This document shows positions 11,001 to 26,000 of a DNA stretch of 64,000 bases, piece by piece; the first letter of the stretch is position 1, and every line of letters begins with the position of its first letter. The DNA comes from Echinarachnius parma (lineage: Eukaryota > Echinodermata > Echinoidea > Clypeasteroida > Echinarachniidae), in assembly GCA_037951105.1 (NCBI GenBank), contig JBAMJV010008861.1, positions 1-64,000 of the forward strand, read 5' to 3'. The notes beneath the pieces were generated by a model that was not told the origin of the DNA, did no database searches, and worked only from the letters and a program-made list of their open reading frames with translations. Made by a program: the position numbers and the translations under genes.

Positions 11001-14000
11001 ATATGCAGTTCTGTCATTTAGGTAATGTACAACCATACCACTTGCATTATTTGTCTTGTTATTGGAGTATTTCTAAAGACGTATCGTGCGTGGATTTTGG
11101 CAAATGTTGATTTCCAGCTGAATTGCTACACGCAGCGGACAATTCAGTTCGCATACGCCTGAAGTTCCCGTGCTCGACGTCTGCGCGTACTGGCGCTGCC
11201 CTTAACGGCGTTGTATGTGCATGCCTGTGAAAGTGAGTGAGTGAGTGAGTGAGTGACTGGCAGCAGTGATCAATGAGTTTAAAAGTAATAAAACAATGAT
11301 TTGATTAATAGTGTTTATTTATGGTTATTGAATCGAGTCAATCTATAAGTCAGTCATTTAATCTAATAAACAATCAATTAATCAGTCAATCATTATAATG
11401 ACACAATCACACCAACCAATCAATATTAAATAAATCAATTAATGTATTTGACATTCGAACTAGGTAGCTACTTGTAGGCAGTGGCGTACCCAGGATTTTT
11501 TCAAGGTGTGGGTGTAGGGGGGGGGGAATATTTCGTCAGACAAATTGATGTAAGTGGGGGGAGTGTGGGTAGGGGGTGTCCGTAGAAAATGACCGCAGCC
11601 GAGGACGAGACCAGGACCGGTCACAAATTTCGAGGCCGAGACCAAGACATTTCTTGAATTATGTAAGGGGGTGGGGATGGGGGTAGGGGGTGTCCATCCC
11701 CCAGCCCCCAGGCCTGTGTACGCCTATAATTGTATATTACAGTATAGGTAGGACGGGTTCGTTCACGATTAAATTTACCGAGAATTAGTCTCTTCTCAAC
11801 GACAATTTACATTAATTTGTTTTACGCAAGCGCCAATTTACGTGAGCTTTCATGAATTGCATATAGTATATCTACAAACTGTTGGGTCACGTAACCCAAC
11901 ACGTAGATTTGGGTGACCTGTTTCACAAAAGGTGCAAAACCTTCACGTGACCTGAACGTGAACGTGACGTGACTGTTCGTACCAAGCCCAAAAAGAGCCA
12001 TTAAAACGCAAAGGGCGCTTTATAAAAACCCATTGGTTTCAACCATTTTTTATACAAACTTGTGCATGTGATGTTTTGTTAAAAACGATGATTAAAAAGA
12101 AAGATCATCAACAAATATTTTTAAAATGTGTAAGCATTTACTTTTTTCATCGGCTGGTTCAAAATTATTGAATTATTGTGGATCCCCGCAATAATTACAC
12201 ATGGTCATAATTATGGATATTCAGCCGTCTCTGAACCGATTTGATCAAAAAAAGTTACACTGTCATCAAAATAGTAAGGTCTTTCACATTTTAGGTTTGT
12301 TTTTTCGTTACCTCACACCAATTATTTTGTGTAATGCCTTCCATAACAAAACTCAAATATCCCTTTAATTTCCATTAATTTCTCCCTTATAACAATTTAT
12401 CTGTAAAACAGAATTAAACTTACGTTTAAGATAGACGGTGAGGCGAATGATGACAACGAGGAATATTGAAATACCAAGGGCTATTCCAGTAACTGATCCA
12501 GAAACTACCAGAATAAAAGCCGTATCTACTTCTGGCTTTTCTGTAGGATTCGCCCCATCATCTGTAACAAAATGGAATATAATTTGAATAGTCATAATAA
12601 AATGTCACCAGTTTGAAGTGAATGCTGAATATTTACCTCACAATACATTACGGAAACTTACAAACGAGCAAACAAATACATAACGTGAAATTCGCAAAAC
12701 AATGCACATGCAAACAAAAATCATCTATCTAATAAAACAAAGTTTGCAAGCGAAGCAAAGCATTTGATTGGTATGACAAAAACGTTCTTGCTCACGTTTT
12801 TTCCTTTTTCGCTCGGAATTGATTTCTTAGGTTTGTTGAATCCGGGGTCACATACCGTCAATAGCTACTTTTATACTCGCGCAAGTGGCAAAGTCACACA
12901 ATGAAGAAAATTAGGTGGCATAAAGGCTATTACATTTTCTAAATACCGTTGATCTAACAAGAGGTGGGGGTTGGGACCTGCATGTCCCGACTTGACATAT
13001 GCTAGTTAGCCTTCGCTTTCATTCAGAATACAATTATAATATAGGTATGGTACTCAGAGAATGAATATATATATGTTTACCGTTACCGAATGCCACTGAA
13101 AGGCCAATCGTTTTTCTGCTTTCACCAATTTGATTTCTTGCGATACAAGAAATATTCCCAAATTTCCTCGCTGAGGTTGTAGCAATGACCAGAGAGGCAT
13201 TTACAATGGTGCCATAGACACTTTCGGATCTGAAGAGATTTGTTGATTCTTGAGACGGGTTACCCTTGACAGCATTGCCTGACATGTCAATCCACGTGAT
13301 ATTTGCTCTTGGATAGGACTCACTCGTGCAGAAAATGTGAATGGTTCGTAGATCATCTTGTGTTCCCATTCCTAAGCCAATATCACGTATTTTGGGTGAA
13401 TCTGTGTCAAACAAATGAACAGAAGAACAGAAGAATTTCATTTTCTTTAAACAATTTAATCAAACATACATATAGCAATATTGCATACTACAACCAAAAT
13501 TGGAGGAACTGGTTTTTATCTCGTGTCAACGATTGACTAAACAATGACCCCGCGTTGCATAAAAAGATACAATCGAAATTTGCGCGTTTCATCCAATCAG
13601 ATGTATGCATTGTGAAAACATTATCTCACTTACATTTAAATGTAACTCACAATCGATTCTATCTCTTTTTGCAACGGGGCCAAGATGTATTATATTGGAA
13701 ATAATGTTATAGTTTTCATTGTTGATAATTGGTTCATTTTGTACGACCAAATCAGCTTGCTTAACCTTATTTCACTTGAAATAGATATCATTAAATGTTT
13801 AATTGCACGTGTTCCAATATTGAGGTCAAAGGTGAACGACGTATGAATTGATCAGTTTAGGACGGCAGTTGATATGCAAACATTTGTTTAACGATATTTT
13901 GGCACTGATTTGTACTGTTATGTGACAGCTATGGGTTTCTTCGAACAAGTCGATATCTCATTACGCTGTAAGGTGGAAGAAGAACTTTCTTACATTGAAC

Positions 14001-17000
14001 GTTAAGTTCAATCTCATCATGGACTGGGCCGACTGACGTATTTGAGGTGCAAATGTATACGCCCGAATGTTCCACTTGTAACTTGCTGATGTGTATAATT
14101 TGATCACCGGTCTTGTCCAATGTAGACTGGTCAAAGGTTGCATTGGGGTATGTTGACCAAATGAATGGACGTTTCGTCATATTGGCTGGCAGCGAGCAAG
14201 TCAGCTTGAAGTTTTCCATCCCTTCTGCAAGGTAATCTCCCTGAATATTCGATGTTATTGTAGGTGGACCTTGGATCGAGCGTTGAAAATGTAGATACAA
14301 ATGAGTTTTAGTTGAACACTTTTTTTTTTCAACGATGACATATTTCAAATTTAGTTTCAGATAATATAATGATAACTCAGTTTGTTCTGATTATTATAAC
14401 AAAAATTAAACTTCTGGTGGACACGGTGGTTAATCATTAATATCAGTGAAGATCATTCACATAAAGGCTTTCACCTCCTACCGGTCCCAATTTATACACC
14501 TGTGGATAAATTATCTTGGTGAAGGACATACGCGGTGGATATGGTTCGAACTCGGTTTTATAGAACACTGCATTTATCCTAGTTATTTCGATTTAAAACA
14601 TCGGTGTCTTAGCTCAAAACGTAGAAAGATGACGCATACAAGTCGCCCAATTTATTAAAACCCATGCAAAACCGTGCAAACCGTGCAAAACAGTGGTTTA
14701 TAACACGGCTCTGGTAAATTCAGTAACGTGATTGGTTAAATCCTGTCACGTGACTATTCATTAAATTTCAACAAACATGCACGACCGTGCAAAACAGGGT
14801 GCAACCCCATGCATTACTCGTTTTCGTTGCGCAACTTTTTGCACGGCTATGACGTCACAATGCTTGTTTACATAGTTCTATCGGAGACAAACTTGCGAAA
14901 GTGATAAAAAAAAAAGATGGAAAAAGCTTCGTTTTGTAAATTATCGGTATTGTAGTAAATCAATCTTAGCAGTTTCGTAAATTATATGGTATGTGGTTTG
15001 ATATTGGTAAGTTTTGGAATGGAAATGCATAAAATGCTTTGATAATTCTCATTTTACGGGAATTTTTTTTCGGCAATTTCTGGTGGACTGCGTTTGATCT
15101 GCTGAGCTTCACATTCAGTGAAGCGAGTGCAGGTAGTCGGATGGTGAATTTTATAAATTCATATTCACACTCTAGAGGGTAGATAGACTGGGTTTGTGGC
15201 ATGGCAAGTCTGTTTTAAAAAATCCAGCAAAATAAACGATTCCGTGGTTGAGCTCGTGTTATAAAACAAATAATACACGGTCTCAATTATCGTGCATCAT
15301 GTAAATGCATCGCGCTCTCGGCTCTGTTAGCTGTGCGTTGCGCACTCGGCTACGCCTCGTGCGCAACGCACAGCTAACAGAGCCTCGCGTGCGATGCATT
15401 TACACAATGCACTCTAGACAGTGTATTATTTGTATAGCAACCGGGGTGCATTACTCGTTTTCGTTGCACAACTTTTTGCACGGTTGATGACGTCACAATG
15501 CTTGTTTACATAGTTATACAAAGACAAATTTGAGAAAGTGATAACAAAATAGATGGAAAATGCTTCGTTTTGTAAATTATCTGTTCTGTAGTAAATAAAT
15601 CTTAGCAGTCTCGTAAATTATATGGTATGTGGTTTGATATTGGTTAGTTTTGGAATGGAAATGCATCAAATTCTTTGATAATTCTCACTTTTACGGGAAA
15701 ATTTTCGGCAATTTCACATCGACTGCATTTGATCTGCTGAGCTGCAGAGTCAAATTCAGTGAAGCGAGTGCAGTCGTGATGATTAATTTTGTAAATTCCT
15801 AATAAATTCATACTCTAGAGAGTAGATAGACTGGGTTACTAATTGTGGCAAGACTGTTTTCAATAATCCAGCAAAATAAAACAATCCGTGGTTGAGCTCG
15901 TTTTATAAAACAAATAATACTTCGGTCTTATTATCGTGCGACATGTAAATGCATCGCACTCTCGGCTGTGTTTGATGTGTGCATGCGCACTTGGCTTCCG
16001 CCTCGTGCGCAACGCCCAGCTAACATAGCCTCGCGTGCGATGCATTTTCACAACGCACTCTAGACCGTGTATTATTTGTATAACAATGGCGTGCGTTATC
16101 AACGCTATGACAGGCGGAACGTGCGATGTATCAAGCACCGGCTTGTTAACAAATGACAAAAAAGAAAACCTGACATGGTGTCACTCACAGCGCTCTAAAA
16201 CAAAAACTACACGACCAAATTGACTGTTCTTGGTGTCGTTGTTCATTTGAAAAGACACCCTATCCGATGGACATAATACCTTTGTTACTATATTTTGGGA
16301 AGTGCCCCGTTCCGTTTGTTTTGGGCCACCCTGTATGTTATTATTATTATTATATATTATAAGTGCCCTCCTATACCAACACTCATCTATCCTTTTAATG
16401 ACTGACTGAATGCATAATGAGCAAATCAAAATTTCAAAATAGTTTATTTCAAATGGCTACACAGGGACGTCGATCACGGGGGGATGGAGGGGGGGGGGGG
16501 GGTGGATATATGCTCCCAATATGTCAGGTGGGGGGATAGCCTGTATTATCACACCCCCCCCCCCCCCCCCCAATATTTGGGGTTCAAAAATATATAATAA
16601 CATTAGAATTAAGAAGCAATGCCCCCTCTCATGAATGGAAGTTCTTACTATAGTCTTCTTTAAACCCCCTTTTGATAATGCTGAACTGCCCAAATCCAAA
16701 ATTTTCCGGGCCTGCGCCCCTGGAACCCCCATTAAGGTTATTTGACCCAGTCCCAGCCCTGTACTCATTAAATAGTTTTATTCAGGACTTCTCTCTTGGC
16801 AAACTTTCAGGCGATCCTGGCCCACTGTGCGTCTGCGCTTCGCTCACTAAAATTGAGCTAACTATTCAATATATAATTGTATTTCTGGGCATTACAAATC
16901 CCAAAGCTTCCGGGGGCTTCGCCCCCTGGACCCCTAATAAGCTTTCCAATGTGGGTATCCATTGACTTATTCTATTCAGGGTTCCATCAGGATGATTGCA

Positions 17001-20000
17001 ATCGACAGTATTTATCTATCAGACTAAAATTCATCCATACTTGGACACTGCCCTCATCATAGGTATAATCTTGCAATCTCTAAACAGCTAAATCAAAAGC
17101 CAATTAACTAAAGAATAGTTAACTCTATATTTACATATAGATATCTGGATATTATAAATCCCAAAGCTTCCGGGGGTTCCGCCCGCTTGACCCCAAATAA
17201 GCTTCCCAATATGGGTATCCCATGATTGATGCTATTCAGTGTTCCATCAGAATGCTTGCAAATATGTATCTATCAGGCTAAAGTTCATATTGGACAAAGC
17301 ACAGCTCATAACATGATGCTTGCAATGTACACTTAATAATCTTCCAATTTCTAAACAGCTGAATTCAAAAGCTTTGGGGCCCCCTAACCCCCCCCCCCCC
17401 CCCTCAGCCATAAAAACCCGGGCACGCTGCTGGGTTGTCGCTTCGCTCCCTCGCCAGAGATGGTCAAAATGACGAATCATCCCCCCTCCCCCAATGGCGA
17501 GAAGAAATCGACGCCCTTGCTACAATATATTTCAGAACGATTACTCGACCAGTACACATCATGCGGCGCGGCGCTTCATCAGTACGTGGGTGCGTTGTAT
17601 CGATTGTGTGCACGCAGATTTCCGAACTGTTTGCATTTAGGTCGAAGGACTATCCCAGGTCGAAAAAACAGTTGAAACCAGTTAAAACCAGTTGGAAAAT
17701 CAACTGGCTTTAACTGGTTTTAACTGGGATCATAAGGTACCAGTTAAAACCAGTTAAAGCCAGTTAAGATATATTGATAGCATTATAATACCAGTTAAAA
17801 CCAGTAGAAATACCAGTTGAAACCACTTTGAAATTACCAGTTGAACCCAGTATGTCTTATTGGAACCTGTGTACCGGTTTATTCATAAAACCTAGTTGTC
17901 ATTACTGGAATACCATATGTCATGCAAGTTTAATACCAGTTAAAACTAGTAAGAACACCAATTGAAGCCAACTATAGGTGTGGTGTTCTTACTGGTTTTA
18001 ACTGGTATTAAACTTGCATGAAATATCGTATTCCAGGAATGACAACTAGGTTTTACTAGAATAAACTAGTACACAAGTTCCAATTAGACTAACTGGTTTC
18101 AACTGGTAATTTCGAAGTGGTTTCAACTGGTCTTCTTACTGGTTTTAACTGGTATTAAACTTGCATGACATATATGTATTCCAGTAATGACAACTAGGTG
18201 CACCAGTTATTCCAGTAGTACCTAGTTGTCATTACTGGAATATCATGTAACCATGCATGGACCCTACTACCATGAAATAGTGGATAAGCCAAATGTAGCA
18301 TCCTTTATTCTGTGTGATTGTGCTTGGTGCTTCAAAAATATATCATTCATATCAAATATCATATAACAAAAACTGATGTCAGCAACTAGTACACTTGGTT
18401 ACTTCATGGTAGTAGGGTCCATGATGTACCCAGGTGTACCAGTTGCTGACACCATTTTTAAAATATGATATTTGATATGAATGATATATTTTTAAAGCAC
18501 CAAGCACAATCACACATAATAAAGGATGCTACATTCAGCATATCCACCATTACCCAGGGAAAACGAACATTCCTCCAGCCACTTTTGATGTACTAATAAT
18601 ATGTCGACTACCTGATGCACAATGTGTAAATTATACTGCAGGTACATACTATTGGTATACATAGCACATAGCACATACAACCTCTCTGCATAGCATGCAT
18701 ATTGCCTATGCATGCATTTGCAAGGTTTCTGATAACAGCTGTGTAAACATGGTCCACTGACTTCCTTATAAGGGAGTTCTTCCCTGTTATCCCCTTCCGA
18801 TCCCGCGGTAGCGCTGTGTGTGTGTGCGTGCAACCATGCATATCTCATGCAGAGTCAACGTTGCCAGATCTGGCATAATTATGCTTTCTGGCATAATTTT
18901 GACCCTTTTAGCATCTGGCATTATGCCTGGCATAATTTGGCCTATTATGCCTGGCATAATTTTACTCTTTTTAGCATAATTCTGGCAGAATTTGAAGAAA
19001 AAAAAGGTCTCGACAATCATCATCAATGATCTCGTGGTCTTGGCCATGGAATTTGTGTAAAAATCCTGGTCTTGCCTCAAAAATGTGGGACTGGACCTGG
19101 TCTTGGTCTCAAAAACGGCGAACACCCCTAGTCTCGACTTTGAAAAAATTTCTACGACTACCCACCCCCCCCCCCCCCCCCCCCCCGCTTACAGGATTTT
19201 CCCAACCAATGGGTCCTGGTATAGGCCTCGAAAGTTTGGGACGGGACCTGGTCTCGGCTTCGAAAATTTTCTACGACTACCCCCCCCCCCCCCCCGCTTA
19301 CAGGATTTTTCTCAACAAATGGGTCCTGGGCTAGGCCTCAACATTTCCTGGTATCGGTCTAAAAAATGACTCTCGGCTCCAAAAGAGGGTTTGGCATAAT
19401 TTTTGGCGATTTAGCATAATTTTCGCTGCTCCCCTAGCATAATTGTATTTTTTCACTGACAACGCTGTGCAGAGTGCATGTGCAGAAATGGAGTACCACA
19501 CACAGAGTACTGGCGGCCATTGCGTGGTCCACTGCTACACCAAGGAACACTGTTTTCATATAGCTCTCTTCTTCATAAGACATGTAGTTATTGTACATAA
19601 CCAACCTATAGCTATATGGATGTTAATTCATTGTTGGCTTCTTTGTCTTCTTTTAGCACTGATCATTTAATTCTAGTACTGCACTTCCAAGCATAAATTG
19701 TTGAGGTCTTCAATGCGCATTATTTTTATGCATCACTCTCACAGTACTTCAGGCCAGGGAGATTGTTTCTTTATAACATCTTATATATCGCCATTATGTT
19801 CGCTGCTACATGTACAACGTGCTCGCTGATCATGGATAATGGATGGATCAACATATTATCAGCCAGCAATATATAGCTCTTGATTTCTTGCGTCCTTGTG
19901 GAATTCAAACTAATTTGACTCTTTAAAATACCCGACAGGAGTACATCAATTTGACAGCATGCAGTCTAATTTATTAAACACTGTTTAAAATTATATCTTA

Positions 20001-23000
20001 ATATTAATAAGGCTTGTCTGATCATATTGTCCATCATCCTTTGTAAAAGAATGTCCACACTTATAAATGTCTTTTTGTTGACAATACCAATAACTATTTT
20101 AAAAAGTAGTATCGTCAACAAAAAGACATAAGTGTGGACATTCTTTTACAAAGGGATGATGGACAAGATGATCAGACAAGCCTTATTAATATTATGATGT
20201 AATTTCAAACAGTGTTTAATAAATTAGACTGCATGCTGTCAAATTGATGTACTCGTGTCGGGTGTTTTAAAGATTCAAATTAGTTAAATAGACTGTTATA
20301 ACAGTCTATTTTAAAGAGATGTGAATTACCTTGAATGAAATGAGTAAATTGAAACACATACATGCAACAACAAACGAACAATAGTCCTACATACTTAATT
20401 CTAATAATATTCACAATTGCATCGACACCGGTAAATCTACTGTTTTTTTAAATCGCGTTTACTGTGTTCCTGCAGGTTTCTTGCTGGTTTTCAACTTGTC
20501 ATTACTGGGTTCTGCTGGTCTCTTCTGGTTCTTACTGGTTTCTTACTGGATTCTTACTGGGCGTTTACTGGTCAGTCTTACTGGTTTGCGTGGATTCTAA
20601 CTGGTATCTATTACTTGTTGCTTACTGGGCTCTTACTGGTCAGTCTTACTGGTCAGTCTTACTGGTTCTTACTGGATTCTTACTGGTTCTTACTGGTTCT
20701 TACTGGATTCTTACTGGTTCTTACTGGATTCGTACTGGTATATATTACTGGTTTCTTACTGGGCTCTTATTGGTCAATCTTACTGGTTTCTTACTGGTTC
20801 TTACTGGTATCTATTACTGGTTTCTTACTGGGCTCTTACTGGTCAATCTTACTGGTTTCTTACTGGTTCTTACTGGATTGTACTGGTATATATTACTGGA
20901 TTCTTTACTGGTTCCAGTTGATTCCAGTGTAGCAATTTCCATATTGAAACCAGTTGGCCAACTGGTATATCAACTGGTACCAGTTCCAACTGCTACCAGT
21001 TGGCAACTGGTTTCCAACTGTTTTTTTTCGACCTGGGATTATAATAGTCCTGTATTTCCAGGACCTGGAGATGTACTTGAGTTCAACGTTGTTTTAATTA
21101 TTCATGTTCTTAATGGTTTCTAGAAACAAATTTGCCTTGATGCCATCTCGGAAACTTGTTGTATAAACATTATAAACATAATGAGCTGATTTGCATATTT
21201 TGGAAACAAGGTCAGGGGTAATTTGTTATATCTAGGAATAGTACAATAGTGATTAAAAAACGTCCCTAGGGTAATTTCGGGGCAAGGAACTACCATATAG
21301 GCAACACCCTGAACTGTAAGATGGCCGCCCCTAATTTGCATATTCATGAATATTATTGATTGTCGGTGGCTACAGCCTCTAATAAGCAATAATAACAGGT
21401 TATTAAGATTTAATCATGCCCTTTATGTGTATTAAAGATACTTCAGCTTGGTTAACGCCTTGTCAACCTCTGGCAATGCATTACATTAGCATAATCATAT
21501 TATTTACCTAATTGGCATATTTCCCAAACAAATTTAATACTTCATGAGACCAAAAGTTATAGTATTAATCTAATATAAACAAAAGAACGAAGTCATGTAC
21601 CATAACATGTTTAATTTTAGGAGCAGCCATCTAGTATTAGAGAAGGCTGCCATGGAAATCAGAAATTGATTTGTTGCCCTCCAAAACCTTTTAAAATTTG
21701 CATATTATATTCCCCGAACTCAAATTGTTGATAACATATGTGATATTTTCATTGATAATCATCATTGATAATCATCATTTAGAACGCAAATATGATTCAT
21801 AGTAACTTTTTAGGGGTCATTATTGATGATAATTTGAGTTGGAATCAACATTGTTCATACATAATCTCGACCATATCAAAATCAATTGGAGTGTTATATA
21901 AATTAAAAGGCTTATTACCAACTTACACTATGATTATTCTATATAATTCTCTTATATTGCAATATTTACTTTACTGCAATATAGCATGGGGCAAAACCAC
22001 CAAGAAAAACACAGATTCTTCACATATATTACAGAAAAAAATCTCCCAGATTCTGAACAAACACAGATTATCTAGCTCATACAGACCCCTTGTTTAATGA
22101 ATACAGATTTTTTTAAATATGTGATATTCATTATTTTCAAATGGCTATATTTATGTATAAATGTATTCATAACAACCTTTCTGATCGATTTTGTGATATG
22201 TTTATACGTAATATTCAGATTCATGATTATAGTACAAGAAATTGTGACGACTTACCAATCCTAAAACTATTGTAGCATGTAAATCAATTATACACTGTGG
22301 ACCTGACATTTGGAACTCCCATCAGTACACGTACACGTCTTATGCATGTACAACAATACGATAATGTGTTAAACAAGGTATTTTTACATACGCATTGATG
22401 AATGTGTAATACTGTAGAATCAATTAATATAAATATTTGTAGTTAAGGATATTATTGTTTGTATTGACAACTCAAAAACCGAATTGGGGGGGGGGGATGC
22501 ACCTGCTTCACCTTTCTGTTTATTTTTGTTAATTTGAATTATATAATAATTATGGAGTCGAAATTGTATTATCTGAATTTAAATTATGCTTACATTTTTA
22601 CACCGGGTTGTCCTTTCGTCAAGCTTTAGCTTTGCGGACTTCCCATATTTCCAATTGTATTAATCATACTCTTATATATTATTATTATGACTCCGCCCTA
22701 TCATAATAGGATATTTAATTTGTGATATTAATTTTGCACTGTAATATTTTGTCATTTTGATGTTTTAATATCGTTGGAAATTTAATTTCATGTAATTTAT
22801 ACATTGCCGGCTCCGAATATACTCAATTTAAAGGAAAATGCATTTACGATTAATGACGTAGCAGGTGGGGCGATCGCGCGATCGCGCTCTCAACCCCGCG
22901 CACACTGCACGATCCGCTGTATGCTTTGTGTACTGTACGTGTATGTGTAAATGCCACTCGAACGCCAAGTATCTCATCACAATGTCCGATCTTGAGGCGG

Positions 23001-26000
23001 AATTAATTCTACTAAATGTTGCGTAAACGTATGTCAAACGGAGAGCAAAATTTTCCATCCGTTCGTATGCGTTTCTTGTCCGTTCCTTGTCCGGTGTGTA
23101 CGCTGTTCTATGTTTTGTACATGAAGCAATGGAGACGACTTTCATCAAGGGATAATTTCATTTCGCAAATTTTCTATTCGTTGGGCATTCGTTTCCGCTA
23201 TCCGTTGATATCTGACCGGGCCAAGAATGAATTCATGGTCTTCTCCGATTCGTCCTCTTCCTTCTATCTCTCCTACATCATCATCATCCTCGTCATAATC
23301 ACTATCACTACCACTGCCAATATATTTTGTGGAGCTGTTTGCATCAACTTCGATGTCTACATTTAGTAGAATTAATTCCGCCTCAAGATCGGACACTGTG
23401 ATGAGATACTTGGCGTTCGAATGGCATTTACACATACACGTACAGTACACAAAGCATACATCTGATCGTGCAGTGTGCGCGGGGTTGAGAGCGCTCTCGG
23501 TCGATCGCCCCACTTGCTACGTCATGAATCGTACCTGCACACAGGGGGCAGTTTCAAGGGCGAAAAACGGGTGGCAATTTCATCACTTTTAATAGCAGAT
23601 TAATCAATTCTGGGATAAGTTTTTAATATGAATTATTAGAAAATTGTAACATTTCATTTGCAATGATTCCAACATGATTAAGGTTACAAGCATTTTTAAA
23701 TCTTCGCTCAGGTACTTTAAGCTAGAGGTTGCTAAGGAGGCAACTAATCTGAAATATCTTTACTACATATTTACAACATGATTGAAAAAACATTAATCTG
23801 GAATAATTGCTTATTATAGGCTAAATATAGCCACTAAAATAAGCAAATTAGGGGTAGCCATCTTAGATTTCAGTGTGTTGCCTAGATGGCACTTGCAAAT
23901 GAGCAACGGAAATGGTTTCTTTGCCCCAATTGACTCTAATATAGTTGTTTTGATCACTATTGTACTATTCCTAGATAGAAAATGACCCCTGATCTTATTA
24001 CAGAATATGCAAATTAGCTCATTATCTTCACAATGCCTGTACAAAAAGTTGCAGAGGTAGCAACAAGTCTGAATTTTCTCTAGAAAACATTGAGAACATG
24101 AATTATTAAACAAACATTGTACTAAAGAAGGTCTTCAGGTCTCATACACACAATATAAGACCATCAACAGGTCTAACTACTTCATGACCTTCGCACAGCG
24201 CGGCTGTGCAAAGAATCCCGCAAAGTCTTCCGCGGGACTGTTTTTACAGTGTTTAATGTGTTTTAGGAAGAATATGGCCGTTTTCACAGTTGGCTTGTGC
24301 CGAAAGGGTGGGTAGCGTCGCGTTGTGTCGCGTTGACTGGAAGCGACCATTCGTCCAAAGCCCCCCCCCCCCCCCCCCCCCCGGTTTTGCCGAGAGGGTG
24401 CGTTGGGAGCGTTAGGGCGCGTCAGTTCAAATAACGCTACCAAATGGCACATACGGAGAAGGGGGGGGCTTATTCCGAATGTACGCGTTTAGAAAGTGCC
24501 AACCGCGCGTGCGCCTATAGGACCACCTAGCATTGAATGTTGATGCATGGCAGCTAGCTCTTTGTCGCGATTCGTATTCGCTAATATACGGCCAGGACTG
24601 GACGGACTGCTACATGCATATCATGCACGCACTGCTCATGCAAAGTTGTACTGCACTACTGGCGGTGAGGCTGAACAACTGGAGAGTTATTTACAAAGTT
24701 AATTTAATATGGGGCAAATAGAAAAATTGTAAATGAAAAAGTGTCGTTTGCCATAATGTGTGAGAGTGGATGTATGTTTGTGTATGTTCTCGTCTCGTAC
24801 CTCATTGGTCTATGTGTGTTTGTGTATGTTGATATATATGTGTGTTTGCGTGTGCATGTATGTGTGTGTCCTCGTCCGTGTCTTTCTGTGTTTGACGTCA
24901 CATATTTAGTTTATGTGAATAATAAAAAATAGTTTTAAAAATTGTTCAAGCAACTCAAGTTGCAATAATAAATCGATAAACCGATAGTTCTGCTTCTCCA
25001 TCTTTTTCTTCTCTTTCTTCTTTTTCTTCATTTCTTTCTTTATTCTTTTCTTCTCTTTCTTCTCCATCCCCTTAATCTTATTTTCGTTCTTCCTCCTGTG
25101 CAATTTAAGATATCATTAGGTATGTTGTTCTTCTTATTACAATTATTGTTGTTATTAACAACAAAAGTAAAACAATTCGCAACCGGCGAGGGGGGGGGGG
25201 GGGGGGGGCTTTGGACGAATGGTGGTGTTCCAGTCAACGCGACGCGACGCTCCCAACGCACCCAGTCATCTACATCGTAATATATTAGGGTAACAACGGT
25301 TTATATTTTGTTCACTCACCTCGTGCTTCTATGTAGATGGTCTTATTCAAATATCCTTTGCTGCTGATGCTGTCTCTCATTTCCAAAGAACATGTCAAAC
25401 TAGATGACAACGGTCTAGAAATGTTAACATCAATAAGAATGTTGCCGTGAAATGCATCCTGAATAGTCTGTTGGAAAAAGTTGTCATTCCGCCAATCCAC
25501 TGATGTTGTCCATGTCAGATGAAATAGCGACTGGACAAGGCTATCAGCGAAACATATAAATCTTTGTTTACTACCAATGATGAGGTCGGTACGTTCACCG
25601 TCAACATACAACTTATCTGAACCATGACGTATAAAGATATCGTTGGGTGGGGCTGCAACAAATAAACAAACAAACACACATCAGACCAGAATTAACTTGA
25701 AAAAGCTTATTTGGCGCTAAAATGTTTCATAACATGATATGGAATTCATATGCAACAAAAATATAAGTTCTATAAATTGATTCTGGACATAATCTGGACA
25801 TAATCAAATCATACAAACAAACTAAAATATTGTTGTTTTTCTAAAACAAGAGGTATGCTCGCGAGGCCGTGTAGGTGTGAACAGTATCGTAATATAAAAT
25901 TAAGAGGTATTAAGAGGTTAACTTTAATTTATACTTAACAATGAATTATTTAGCTTTGAAAGGAAAATCACGTCATCCGATATTTCATCGCAAAACGTTG

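Larger units (their letters stand above)
10493..12368. mobile_element. MITE family 1 interrupted by a long-TIR element
   Basis: Outer ends TTAAAGGGATAG.. and ..TATCCCTTTAA with family-1 internal blocks on both sides of 10669-11988. Fills nearly all of the intron between the transmembrane exon and exon 7 of the receptor. Confidence 0.82.
17649..21043. mobile_element. 3.4-kb TIR element built of CAGTTAAAACC repeats
   Basis: Left end CCCAGGTCGAAAAAACAGTT and right end AACTGTTTTTTTTCGACCTGGG are inverted. Subterminal parts are dozens of AACTGGTTTTAACTGG / TTACTGGT units in both orientations; the core holds a fold-back at 18255-18556, TGGCATAATT repeats at 18870-18985 and 19391-19450, a C-tract minisatellite at 19021-19400 and a palindrome at 19909-20288. 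It has no transposase frame; the long frame at 20464-21123 is translated repeat. Class unknown. Confidence 0.72.

Noticed and set aside
16457-16768. Proline/glycine-rich frames at this and similar sites (e.g. 19026-19369, 39382-39949, 61404-61667)
   Set aside because: They are carried by poly-G/C tracts inside repeats.
20464-21123. 219-codon open frame, the longest in the window
   Set aside because: It is the translation of the TTACTGGTTTC minisatellite (Leu/Thr/Gly/Tyr/Trp repeats) and ends in the TIR of the surrounding element; a second frame is open for the same reason.
24906-25103. Lys/Glu-rich minus-strand frame
   Set aside because: Translation of a CT-rich simple sequence.
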